From: Marinibaculum sp040216765
GTDB lineage: Bacteria > Pseudomonadota > Alphaproteobacteria > Ferrovibrionales > Ferrovibrionaceae
DNA length: 64,000 nucleotides
Reading direction: 5' to 3'
NCBI GenBank assembly: GCA_040216765.1
Contig: JAVJON010000002.1
Coordinates: forward strand, 93,693 to 157,692
How positions within the stretch are numbered: position 1 is the first letter of the stretch; every line of letters starts with the position of its first letter. The notes under the pieces are model-generated. The model saw only the letters and a list, made by a program, of their open reading frames with translations. It searched no databases and was not told where the DNA came from. Both the position numbers and the translations under genes were made by a program. Below, piece by piece: positions 22,203 through 30,313 of this stretch.

Positions 22203-24599
22203 ATGACCAAGGATGCCCACGACTTCCGCAGCCTCGCGGCGCTGGAGCGCAAGGTGCTGTGGCTGGCCACCTGGATGATCCACAACGCCAACCATCTGCG
22301 CGACACCGGCGACGGCGTGAAGGTTGGCGGGCACCAGGCCTCCTCCGCCTCGCTCGCAACGATCATGACGGCGCTCTACTTCGCCGTCCTGCGGCCGCAG
22401 GACCGGGTCGCGGTGAAACCCCATGCCAGCCCGGTCTTCCATGCCATCCAGTACCTGCTGGGCAACCAGCCGCGCGAGAAGCTGGAAGCCTTCCGCGGCT
22501 TCGGCGGGGCGCAGAGCTACCCGTCGCGCACCAAGGATTCCGACGACGTGGACTTCTCCACCGGCTCCGTGGGGCTGGGGGCGGGGATCACCGTCTTCGC
22601 CAGCCTGGTGCAGGACTACCTGGCCGCCCATGGCCGGCTCGACGGCCCGGAGGGGCGGATGATCGCACTGGTCGGCGATGCCGAGCTGGACGAGGGCAAT
22701 ATCTTCGAATGCCTGCTGGAAGGCTGGAAGCACGGGCTGCGGAACTGCTGGTGGGTGATCGACTATAACCGCCAGAGCCTGGACGCCGTCGTGCGCGAGG
22801 GCTTGTACGACCGCATCGCCGCCCTGTTCACCGCCATGGACTGGGAGGTCCGGGTGCTGAAATACGGCCATCTGCTGGAGGCGGCCTTTGCCGAGCCCGG
22901 CGGCGGGCGCTTGCGCGACTGGATCGACCGCTGCCCGAACCAGCTCTATGCCGCGCTGACCTTCCAGGGCGGCGAGGCCTGGCGGCGGCGCCTGCAGGAC
23001 GAGATCGGCGACCAGGGCGAGGTCACCGCGCTCCTGGACCGGCGCAGCGATGCCGACCTGGCCGCGCTGATGACCAACCTGGCGGGCCATGACCTGGCAA
23101 GCCTGGTGGAGGCCTTCGAGAGCGCGCCGACGGATCGCCCGGTCTGTTTCCTGGCCTATACCGTGAAGGGCTTCGGCCTGCCGCTGGCCGGCCACAAGGA
23201 CAATCATGCCGGGCTGATGACGCCGGCCCAGATGCAGACGTTCCGCGAGGTCATGCGGGTGCGCGACGGGCATGAATGGGAGCCGTTCGAGGGGCTCCGC
23301 CTGCCGCCCGACAGGCTGCGCGGCTTCCTGGACAAGGTGCCGTTCAATGCCGAGGGGCTACGCCGCCGCGCCGGGCCCGCCGTGCCGGTGCCCGACGTCC
23401 TGGCGGCGGAGGTGCCGGGCACCAGCTCGACCCAGTTCGGCTTCGGCAAGATCCTCGACACCCTCGCCAAGGCCGGCGGGCCGCTGGCCGACGCGATCCT
23501 CACCACCTCGCCCGATGTCACGGTCTCGACCAACCTGGGCCCCTGGGTGAACCGGCGCGGCCTGTTCGCGCGCGAGGCGATGGCCGACCTGTTCCGCGAG
23601 GAGCGCATCGCCTCTGCCCAGAAGTGGGAGGCCGGCCCCAGGGGCCAGCACCTGGAACTGGGCATCGCGGAGATGAACCTGTTCCTGACCCTTGCCGCCG
23701 CCGGCCTGTCGCATTCCCTGTTCGGCGCGCGGCTGCTGCCCGTCGGCACGCTCTACGACCCGTTCATCGCGCGCGGCCTCGATGCGCTGAACTATGCCTG
23801 CTACCAGGATGCCCGCTTCCTGCTGGTGGCGACGCCCGCGGGCGTGACCCTGGCGCCGGAGGGCGGCGCCCACCAGTCGATCGGCACGCCGCTGATCGGC
23901 ATGGCGCAGGACGGGCTGGCGGCGTTCGAGCCGGCCTTCGTCGACGAGCTGGCGGTGATCCTGCGCTTCGCCTTCGACTATCTGCAGCGCGACGGCCAAG
24001 GCCTGGCGGAGGAACGCTCCTGGCTGCGCGACGAGACCGGAGGCTCGGTCTACCTGCGGCTCTCCACCCGGCCGGTGGAGCAGCCGCGCCGCGACATGAG
24101 CGCCGACCTGGCGCGCGACATCGTCGATGGCGCCTACTGGATGCGGCGGCCCGGGCCGAATGCCGAGGCCGTGGTCGCCTTCTCAGGCGCGGTGGCGCCG
24201 GAGGCGATGGCGGCCGTCGGCCTGATGGCAGAGGACCGCCGCGATGTCGGCCTGCTGGCGGTGACCTCGGCGGACCGGCTGAACGCCGGCTGGACCGCGG
24301 CGGCGCGCGCCCGCGAGCGCGGCCTGGTGCATGCCCGCTCCCATGTCGAGCGCCTGCTGGCGGAGGTGCCGGGCCATTGCGGCCTGGTCACCGTGCTGGA
24401 CGGCCATCCCGCCACCCTGGGCTGGCTGGGGGCGGTGCAGGGCCATCGCACCCGCGCGCTGGGGGTGGAACATTTCGGCCAGACCGGCACCATCGCCGAG
24501 CTCTACCGCCACCACGGCATCGACGCCGCGGCGATCCTGGCCGCCGCGCAGGGGCTGTCGCCGGGCAAGCCGATCCGGCACCTGCGGGAGCTCGGATAG
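22203..24599 (+). CDS. Transketolase / homodimeric pyruvate dehydrogenase E1-like enzyme
   Basis: A 798-residue thiamine-diphosphate enzyme. The cofactor motif is GDAELDEGN followed about 25 residues later by DYNRQSLD, matching the GDG...NN pattern. The N-terminal DTGDGVKVGGHQASSASLATIMTALYF and the FAVLRPQDRVAVKPHASPVFHAIQYLLG stretch are typical of homodimeric AceE-like E1 enzymes. The C-terminal half carries pyrimidine-binding and transketolase C domains. It is shorter than E. coli AceE. No lipoyl E2 or E3 gene is nearby, so a full pyruvate dehydrogenase complex is not shown. An ATG at 22203 was chosen as an upstream start lacks support. Confidence 0.75.
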   Translation: MTKDAHDFRSLAALERKVLWLATWMIHNANHLRDTGDGVKVGGHQASSASLATIMTALYFAVLRPQDRVAVKPHASPVFHAIQYLLGNQPREKLEAFRGFGGAQSYPSRTKDSDDVDFSTGSVGLGAGITVFASLVQDYLAAHGRLDGPEGRMIALVGDAELDEGNIFECLLEGWKHGLRNCWWVIDYNRQSLDAVVREGLYDRIAALFTAMDWEVRVLKYGHLLEAAFAEPGGGRLRDWIDRCPNQLYAALTFQGGEAWRRRLQDEIGDQGEVTALLDRRSDADLAALMTNLAGHDLASLVEAFESAPTDRPVCFLAYTVKGFGLPLAGHKDNHAGLMTPAQMQTFREVMRVRDGHEWEPFEGLRLPPDRLRGFLDKVPFNAEGLRRRAGPAVPVPDVLAAEVPGTSSTQFGFGKILDTLAKAGGPLADAILTTSPDVTVSTNLGPWVNRRGLFAREAMADLFREERIASAQKWEAGPRGQHLELGIAEMNLFLTLAAAGLSHSLFGARLLPVGTLYDPFIARGLDALNYACYQDARFLLVATPAGVTLAPEGGAHQSIGTPLIGMAQDGLAAFEPAFVDELAVILRFAFDYLQRDGQGLAEERSWLRDETGGSVYLRLSTRPVEQPRRDMSADLARDIVDGAYWMRRPGPNAEAVVAFSGAVAPEAMAAVGLMAEDRRDVGLLAVTSADRLNAGWTAAARARERGLVHARSHVERLLAEVPGHCGLVTVLDGHPATLGWLGAVQGHRTRALGVEHFGQTGTIAELYRHHGIDAAAILAAAQGLSPGKPIRHLRELG

Positions 24600-24875
24600 C
24601 GGGCCGGGCCGTCCTGCTCCTGTCGCGCCGCCAGGGCGCAGCTCAGCGACAGGTTGATGCCGTCCCGCGGGTACGCCGGCTGCCGCGTGGTGCGCTGCGG
24701 GCAGCGCCGGGCTTCGGAGACCGGGCCGAGTTTCCTCGAGATTGCCCGGAAGGGCGGCGAACTGGACTGGCTGGACGGGTTCCTTGCCGATCCGCATCCA
24801 CCGATGCCGGACATGAGCCTGAACCGGCAGGAGATCCGCGACCTGCGTGCCTATTTCAACAGCCTGCGCAACTGA
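24600..24875 (+). pseudogene. Decayed cytochrome c family gene
   Basis: The C-terminal 50 residues of this frame (GPSFLEIARKG, then DPHPPMPDMSLNRQEIRDL and a final YFNSL) match the tail of small cytochrome c-like proteins. The expected heme site CxxCH reads Tyr-Ala-Gly-Cys-Arg at 24672-24686; each substitution (TGC to TAC, CAC to CGC) is a single transition. No signal peptide precedes it in the same frame, and the N-terminal sequence seems scattered across frames. It looks like a broken gene that cannot bind heme covalently. It is just downstream of the transketolase-like gene. Confidence 0.45.
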
Positions 24876-24884
24876 GGCCGGCGG

Positions 24885-26966
24885 CTAGCCTCCCGCCTCG
24901 CCCGGCGGGGCCAGGAGGCGGTTGATCTCGACCTGCAGCTGCGCCTGGTGATAGGGCTTCGACAGGCGCGGCAGGTCGGCCTCGGTATCGGTCAGGGCCT
25001 CCGCATATCCGGTGGCCAGCAGGATCGGCATGCCGGGCCAGGAGCGGCGCACGATCTCGGCCAGCTCGATGCCGGTCATGCCCGGCATGGCGTGGTCGGT
25101 CATGATCAGGTCGATCGCCTGCCCGGCATCCAGGATCTCCAGCGCCCGCTTGCCGGATTCCGCTTCTATCGCCCGGTGTCCCAGGTCCTCCAGCATGTCG
25201 ACCGTGCTCATGGCGATCAGCGGGTCGTCGTCCACCACCAGGATCGTGGCAGGCGGCTGTTCCGCTGCGGCCGGCGGCGCCGGCAGCGGCCGCTCCGCCA
25301 CCGGCTCGGTCGCGACCGGCAGCCACAGGGTGGCGGTGGTTCCCTCGCCGACTGCGCTGTCCAGTTCCAGCAGCCCGCCCAGCTGCACGGCCAGGCCATG
25401 CACCATCGACAGGCCCAGGCCGGTGCCCTTGCCGGTCGGCTTGGTGGAGAAGAACGGCTCCACGGCGCGGCTGAGGGTGACCGGGTCCATGCCCGCGCCG
25501 CTGTCGGTCACGGCAATCCGGACAAAGTCGCCCGGCGGCAGGGTGCCGGCCGTGCCGGGCTGCCGCCGGTCGACGACGAGGTTGATCCGGCCGCGTTCCG
25601 CCATGGCGTCGCGCGCGTTGATCGCCAGGTTCAGGATGGCCAGCTCGATCTGGTTGGCATCGACCTGTGCCGGCGGCAGGTCCGGCGCGACGGCGATATG
25701 CAGCTCGTACTGTGGCCCCAGGGTCCGCTCCAGCATGTCGCGCATGCCGTCCAGCAGGGTGGCGAGGTCGGCGGACACGGTGCGCAAATCCTGCTGGCGG
25801 GCGAAGGCCAGCATGCGCTGGGTCAGTGCCGCGCCGCGCTCGGCGCCCTGGATCGCGCCGTCGATCAGCCGCAGCGCCCGGGAATCGTCGAGCAGGCGCT
25901 TGCGCAGCAGCTCCAGGTTGCTGAGGACGGCGGTCAGCAGGTTGTTGAAGTCGTGCGCCACGCCCCCGGTCAGCTGGCCGATGCTCTCCATCTTCTGGGC
26001 CTGGACCAGCTGCTCCTGGGCCTTCTCCTTGGCGCTCACCTCGGCGGTCAGCTCGGCCGTCCGGTCCCGCACCCGTTGCTCCAGGGTCGCGGTCAGGTCG
26101 GACAGGGCGGCGCGCTCGTTCGCCAGTTCCTCGAGCAGGCGTTCGCGCTCCAGTTCGGCGAGCTTGCGGAACGTGATGTCGGACGAGACCCCGACGATCT
26201 GGACGATCCCGTCGCCCGGGTCGCGGATCGCACGGGCGCGCAGATCCACCCAGTGAAGGCTGCCGTCGGGCCAGACCGTCCTGTACTCCACCGCCAGGTC
26301 CTGGCCGGTGCGCTGGCATTCGGCAAGGGCCTGTTCGACCCGCTGGCGCTCCTGCGGATGCACTGCGTCGCGGAACTCCGCAAAGGTCAGCGGCGCCTCG
26401 GGTGGACGGCCGAAATGGCTGCGGCAGCTTTCCGATGTCGACAGGGTCAGGTCGTCCAGGCCGAGCGCCCAGGACCCCAGATTGCCGGCCCGCAATGCGG
26501 TCTGCAGGCGCTTCTCGCCCTCGCGGAGCGCTTGGAGATGGTGGCGCGCATCGTACTGCCGCCGTCGCCCGCGCAGCGCGGTCCGCACAACGCTGGTCAG
26601 CGTGGTCGGATGGAACGGCCGCTCCAGGAAGGTCACGTTGCCCAGCACCTCTGCGAGCCGTGCTGCGGCGGGGTTCCGTTCCACCCCGCCGCCGCGATGG
26701 GTCAGCAGGACGATGGGCAGGTCCGACCATGGCGGCTGCGCCGCCAGGAAGTCTGCCAGGGACCGCAGATCGGCATTGCGGATCGCCTCGTCGGCGACGA
26801 TCGCCAGGCCGGCCCCCCTGGTAAGCTCCTGGCACAGGTCCGACAGGTTGCTGCGCATGTCGGCGAGGAAGCCTGCCTCGTGCAGGATCATCGCCGCGAT
26901 CTGTGCATCGCGGCCCGTTGGGGCGAGAATCAGGACACGTTCGGATTGCGGGTCCGGCAGCTTCAC
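24885..26966 (-). CDS. Hybrid sensor histidine kinase / response regulator
   Basis: A 693-residue soluble protein with no membrane helix. Residues about 10-130 look like a degenerate receiver domain (VLILAPTG...AIVADEA). A PAS domain spans about 150-265 (GNLGSWALGLDDLTLSTSE, IVGVSSDITFRKL). A coiled coil leads to the HisKA box GGVAHDFNNLL with His338. The ATPase domain contains NLAINARDAM and GKGTGLGLSM. A C-terminal receiver has VVDDDPLIA and the phospho-acceptor Asp in MTDHAMPGM. Its start overlaps the stop of the KaiC-like gene (ATGA), so the two are translated together and probably work together. Confidence 0.9.
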   Translation of the reverse strand: MKLPDPQSERVLILAPTGRDAQIAAMILHEAGFLADMRSNLSDLCQELTRGAGLAIVADEAIRNADLRSLADFLAAQPPWSDLPIVLLTHRGGGVERNPAAARLAEVLGNVTFLERPFHPTTLTSVVRTALRGRRRQYDARHHLQALREGEKRLQTALRAGNLGSWALGLDDLTLSTSESCRSHFGRPPEAPLTFAEFRDAVHPQERQRVEQALAECQRTGQDLAVEYRTVWPDGSLHWVDLRARAIRDPGDGIVQIVGVSSDITFRKLAELERERLLEELANERAALSDLTATLEQRVRDRTAELTAEVSAKEKAQEQLVQAQKMESIGQLTGGVAHDFNNLLTAVLSNLELLRKRLLDDSRALRLIDGAIQGAERGAALTQRMLAFARQQDLRTVSADLATLLDGMRDMLERTLGPQYELHIAVAPDLPPAQVDANQIELAILNLAINARDAMAERGRINLVVDRRQPGTAGTLPPGDFVRIAVTDSGAGMDPVTLSRAVEPFFSTKPTGKGTGLGLSMVHGLAVQLGGLLELDSAVGEGTTATLWLPVATEPVAERPLPAPPAAAEQPPATILVVDDDPLIAMSTVDMLEDLGHRAIEAESGKRALEILDAGQAIDLIMTDHAMPGMTGIELAEIVRRSWPGMPILLATGYAEALTDTEADLPRLSKPYHQAQLQVEINRLLAPPGEAGG

Positions 26967-28453
26967 CTCTCGTCACCGCGAAGCAGGGGGGATTGCATGC
27001 CGGCATAGGTCGGCACGCCGCGAAGCACCCCCTGAAAGGCGTCCAGCGGCTCGCCGAGGGTCAGCCCCTTGCCATCGATGCGGAACTCCCGGATCGCGTC
27101 TTCATGGCTGCCGGAGCGCTTCTTGATCACCGAGATCGCCCGCCGCACCTTGCCCATCGCCTCGAAATACCGCAGCAGCACGACCGTGTCGGCCAGGTAG
27201 GTGACGTCCACCGGCGTCTGCATGTCGCCGACCAGCCCATGCTGGGCGACCGTCATGAAGGTCGAGGCGCCCTGCCGGTTCAGGTATTGCAGCAGTTCGT
27301 GCATGTGCAGGATCAGCGATTTCTCTTCCGGCATCGCTGCCTGGTAGCCGTTGAGGCTGTCGATCACCACCGTCTTGATGTCGCCCTGATCGATCGCCCG
27401 GCGGACGCGGTGGGCGAACTCGCCCGGGGACATTTCGGCAGCGTCGATCTGCTCGATCAACAGGTGGCCCTGTTTCTGCAACCCGTCCAGGTCGATCCCC
27501 AGGCCCTTCATCCGGTCGACGAGCAGGCCCAGCTCCTCGTCGAAGATGAACAGCGCGGCCTTCTCGCCGCGGGCAATCGCGGCAACGACGAAGATCAGGG
27601 AGATCAGGGTCTTGCCGGTGCCGGCAGGGCCGATGATCAAGGTGCTGGAACCGGAATCGAGCCCGCCGCCGAGCAGCGCATCCAGCGACGGGATGCCGGC
27701 AGAGACCTGGTGGCGGGTGAAGCGGCTGCGATGCTCGGCGGCGACCAGGCGGGGAAAGACCTTGATGCCGCCGGTGGCGATGACGAAGTCGTGGTAGCCG
27801 CCGCGATATTTCCGGCCGCGATACTTCAGGACCCGCATCCGCCGCCGCTCCGCCCCATAGGAAGGCGCCATCTCTTCCAGCCGTATCACGCCCTGCGCGA
27901 CACTGTGCACGGTCTTGTCGTCGGCGTCCGCGGTCCGGTCGTCCAGCAGCAGGACGGTGGTGTCGTGGCGGGTGAAGTAGTGCTTGATGGCCAGGATCTG
28001 GCGGCGGTAGCGCAGGGAGCTCTGGGCCAGCAGCCGGATCTCCGACAGGCTGTCCAGGACGACCCGCTCCGGCTTCACCCGCTCGATCGCGTTGAAGATC
28101 TGCTTGGTGGTCTCGCCCAGTTCCAGGTCCGAGGAATAGAGCAGGCTCTGCTGCTGGTCGTCGTCCAGCAGGCTTTCCGGCGGGATCAGCTCGAAGATCT
28201 CGATGCGTTCGCCCAGGGTCCAGCCATGCGAGGCGGCGCCGTGGCGCAGCTCCTGTTCGGTCTCCGACAAGGTGATGTAGAGGCAGCGTTCGCCCCGGCG
28301 TTCGCCTGCCAGGAGGAATTGCAGGGCGACCGTCGTCTTGCCGGCGCCGGGCTCCCCCTCGATCAGGAACAGGCTGCCGCGCGCGAACCCGCCGCCCAGG
28401 ATCTGGTCCAGGCCTGCAATGTCGGTACTGGCTTCACGCTGGTCGTCGAACAT
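26963..28453 (-). CDS. KaiC-like double-domain ATPase
   Basis: A 496-residue protein with two RecA/KaiC domains. Walker A motifs are GEPGAGKT at 33-40 and GPAGTGKT at 275-282. In cyanobacterial KaiC the CII phosphosites are Ser431 and Thr432; by eye the matching positions here are Thr418 and Tyr419, before the ADTVVLLRYFE stretch. The CII acidic pair is present (FDEEL), but the CI pair looks like a single Glu (SETE). No kaiA or kaiB gene is in the window. The start at 28453 has a GGAG ribosome site. It is translationally coupled to a hybrid kinase, suggesting signalling or stress timing rather than a proven clock. Confidence 0.85.
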   Translation of the reverse strand: MFDDQREASTDIAGLDQILGGGFARGSLFLIEGEPGAGKTTVALQFLLAGERRGERCLYITLSETEQELRHGAASHGWTLGERIEIFELIPPESLLDDDQQQSLLYSSDLELGETTKQIFNAIERVKPERVVLDSLSEIRLLAQSSLRYRRQILAIKHYFTRHDTTVLLLDDRTADADDKTVHSVAQGVIRLEEMAPSYGAERRRMRVLKYRGRKYRGGYHDFVIATGGIKVFPRLVAAEHRSRFTRHQVSAGIPSLDALLGGGLDSGSSTLIIGPAGTGKTLISLIFVVAAIARGEKAALFIFDEELGLLVDRMKGLGIDLDGLQKQGHLLIEQIDAAEMSPGEFAHRVRRAIDQGDIKTVVIDSLNGYQAAMPEEKSLILHMHELLQYLNRQGASTFMTVAQHGLVGDMQTPVDVTYLADTVVLLRYFEAMGKVRRAISVIKKRSGSHEDAIREFRIDGKGLTLGEPLDAFQGVLRGVPTYAGMQSPLLRGDER

Positions 28454-28629
28454 TGTCGCTCCGCAGTTCCTTTGCGCCATCGACCGCCACGCTTCGAACG
28501 GGCCGGCCGGTATGCGGCGCTGTTCCTGGAAAGAACCGTTCTCCCCGCTACCGGTTCCGCTTGGCTTCGCCGGTTGTAACGCTCGTCACGGCCACAGCCT
28601 AGCGTTCGAATCGGCTTGACGGCCAGCAT

Positions 28630-28644
28630 GTTCCCTTTATGTTC
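28630..28644 (+). promoter_or_regulatory. LexA box upstream of imuB-dnaE2
   Basis: Exact GTTC-N7-GTTC, ending 30 bp before the imuB ATG. It is in the opposite orientation to the GAAC form upstream of imuA, but the two represent the same motif class. This placement is usual for SOS-controlled imuB-dnaE2 operons. Confidence 0.9.
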
Positions 28645-28674
28645 TTTACCTGCTTGTTCTCATCGGAGCCTGCC

Positions 28675-30306
28675 ATGAAACGCTTCCTCGCCCTGTGGCT
28701 GCCGTTCTGGCCCACCGACCGTCTGTTCGGCGCCGCCCCGGGCGCGGCGCCGTCCTCCCGGGACCCCCGGCCCTGGGCCCTGACCGCCGAGATGCAGGGT
28801 GGCGTGCGGCTGCATGCGGTGGGGCGGCAGGCCGCCGCCCTGGGCCTGCGGGCCGGCATGCCGGCGGCGGATGCGCGCGCCCTGGTGCCGCAGCTGCGCA
28901 CCGCCCCGGCGGATCCCGCGGCGGATCTGGCAGCCCTGCAGCGGCTGGTCCGCTGGTGCGGCCGCTACAGCCCCTGGGTGGCGGCGGACGGGGATGACGG
29001 GGTGCGGCTGGACATCACCGGCTGCGCCCATCTGTTCGGCGGCGAGGCGGCCTTGGCCTGCGACCTGGCCGGGCGCCTGCAGGGCCGCGGGCTGGCGGTG
29101 CGGCTGGCGATCGCCGACAGCGCCGCCGCTGCCTGGGCGCTGGCCCGCTTCGCGGCAGCCGGGGAGGGGTCCGGGAAGAAGGGCGGGAAGGCAGAGGATG
29201 GCGCGCCAGAGGCCGTCCTGATCGTCCCCCCGGGGGAGCGGGAGGGGCCGCTGCGGCCATTGCCGCTGGCGGCGCTGCAGCTGGACGCCGACCGGCTGGC
29301 TGCCCTCAACCGGGTCGGCTTGCGCCGTATCGGGGACCTGATCGGCCTGCCGCGGGCCAGCCTGGCGCGGCGCTTCGGCGCCGACCTGCTGGAGCGGCTG
29401 GATGCCGCCCTGGCGCGCGCCGAGCGGCCGCTCTCGCCGGCGATGCCGGTGCCCGACTGGCGGGTGCGCCTGACCTTTCCGGAGCCGGTGGCCCTGCGCA
29501 GCGACCTGGATGCCGGTTGCCTGCGCCTGCTGCAGGCGCTCTGCGCCCGGCTGGAGCGCGACGGGCGGGGCGCGCGGCGCCTGGTCCTGACCCTCTATCG
29601 CAGCGACGGCGAGAGCCAGGACCTGCGCATCGGCACGGCGCGGCCGGTCCGCGATGCAGGCCATCTGATGCGGCTGTTCGCCGAGCGGCTGGGAGAGGCC
29701 GAGCCCGGCTTCGGCATCGACGTGATGATCCTTGCCGCCCCGGTGACGGAGCGGCTGGTGGCGGTGCAGGCCGCCACAACGCTGGCCGGCCCTGCGCCCG
29801 CCGGCCCCGGGCCGGCGGCTCCGGGGCGGGCCGGCGGCAGCGGCTTCGACGAGGGCCTGGCGCCGCTGCTGGACCGGCTGGCCGTGCGCCTGGGGGCGGC
29901 CCGGGTGCAGCGCCTGCAGGCGGTCGATGCCCATCTGCCGGAGCAGGCCGAGCGCCGCCGGCCGGCTTTCCAGGCCGCCGCGGCCGCATCGCCGGTGCCG
30001 GCCCTGCCGCCGCGGCCGGTCAGCCTGCTGCCGCAGCCGGAGCCCATCGAGATCGAGGGCGATGCCCTGCCGGGCCGGCCGCCGTCCGGCTTCCGCTGGC
30101 GGCGGGTGGCGCACCGGGTGGTGGCGGCGGAAGGGCCGGAGCGGATCGCCCCGCCCTGGTGGCAGGCCCTGACCGCCGCGCCCGGCGCGCCGCCGCCGGC
30201 CCGCGATTATTACCGGGTGGAGGATGCGCAGGGCCGCCGTTTCTGGCTGTTCCGGCTCTGCGGGCCGGAAGCCGGCGGCTGGTTCCTGCACGGGCTCTGC
30301 GTGTGA
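28675..30306 (+). CDS. imuB: ImuB, catalytically inactive Y-family polymerase homologue
   Basis: A 543-residue protein. It starts MKRFLALWLPFWPTDRL, where active Y-family polymerases carry catalytic acidic residues, so it is probably non-catalytic as ImuB proteins are. The palm/fingers and little-finger regions follow (LRRIGDLIGLPRASLARRFG is a helix-hairpin-helix-like segment). ImuB recruits DnaE2 and ImuA to the sliding clamp at stalled forks. The ATG at 28675 fits the LexA box spacing and the family N-terminus. dnaE2 starts 7 bp after its stop, so they form an operon. Confidence 0.9.
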   Translation: MKRFLALWLPFWPTDRLFGAAPGAAPSSRDPRPWALTAEMQGGVRLHAVGRQAAALGLRAGMPAADARALVPQLRTAPADPAADLAALQRLVRWCGRYSPWVAADGDDGVRLDITGCAHLFGGEAALACDLAGRLQGRGLAVRLAIADSAAAAWALARFAAAGEGSGKKGGKAEDGAPEAVLIVPPGEREGPLRPLPLAALQLDADRLAALNRVGLRRIGDLIGLPRASLARRFGADLLERLDAALARAERPLSPAMPVPDWRVRLTFPEPVALRSDLDAGCLRLLQALCARLERDGRGARRLVLTLYRSDGESQDLRIGTARPVRDAGHLMRLFAERLGEAEPGFGIDVMILAAPVTERLVAVQAATTLAGPAPAGPGPAAPGRAGGSGFDEGLAPLLDRLAVRLGAARVQRLQAVDAHLPEQAERRRPAFQAAAAASPVPALPPRPVSLLPQPEPIEIEGDALPGRPPSGFRWRRVAHRVVAAEGPERIAPPWWQALTAAPGAPPPARDYYRVEDAQGRRFWLFRLCGPEAGGWFLHGLCV

Positions 30307-30313
30307 TCCCGCG

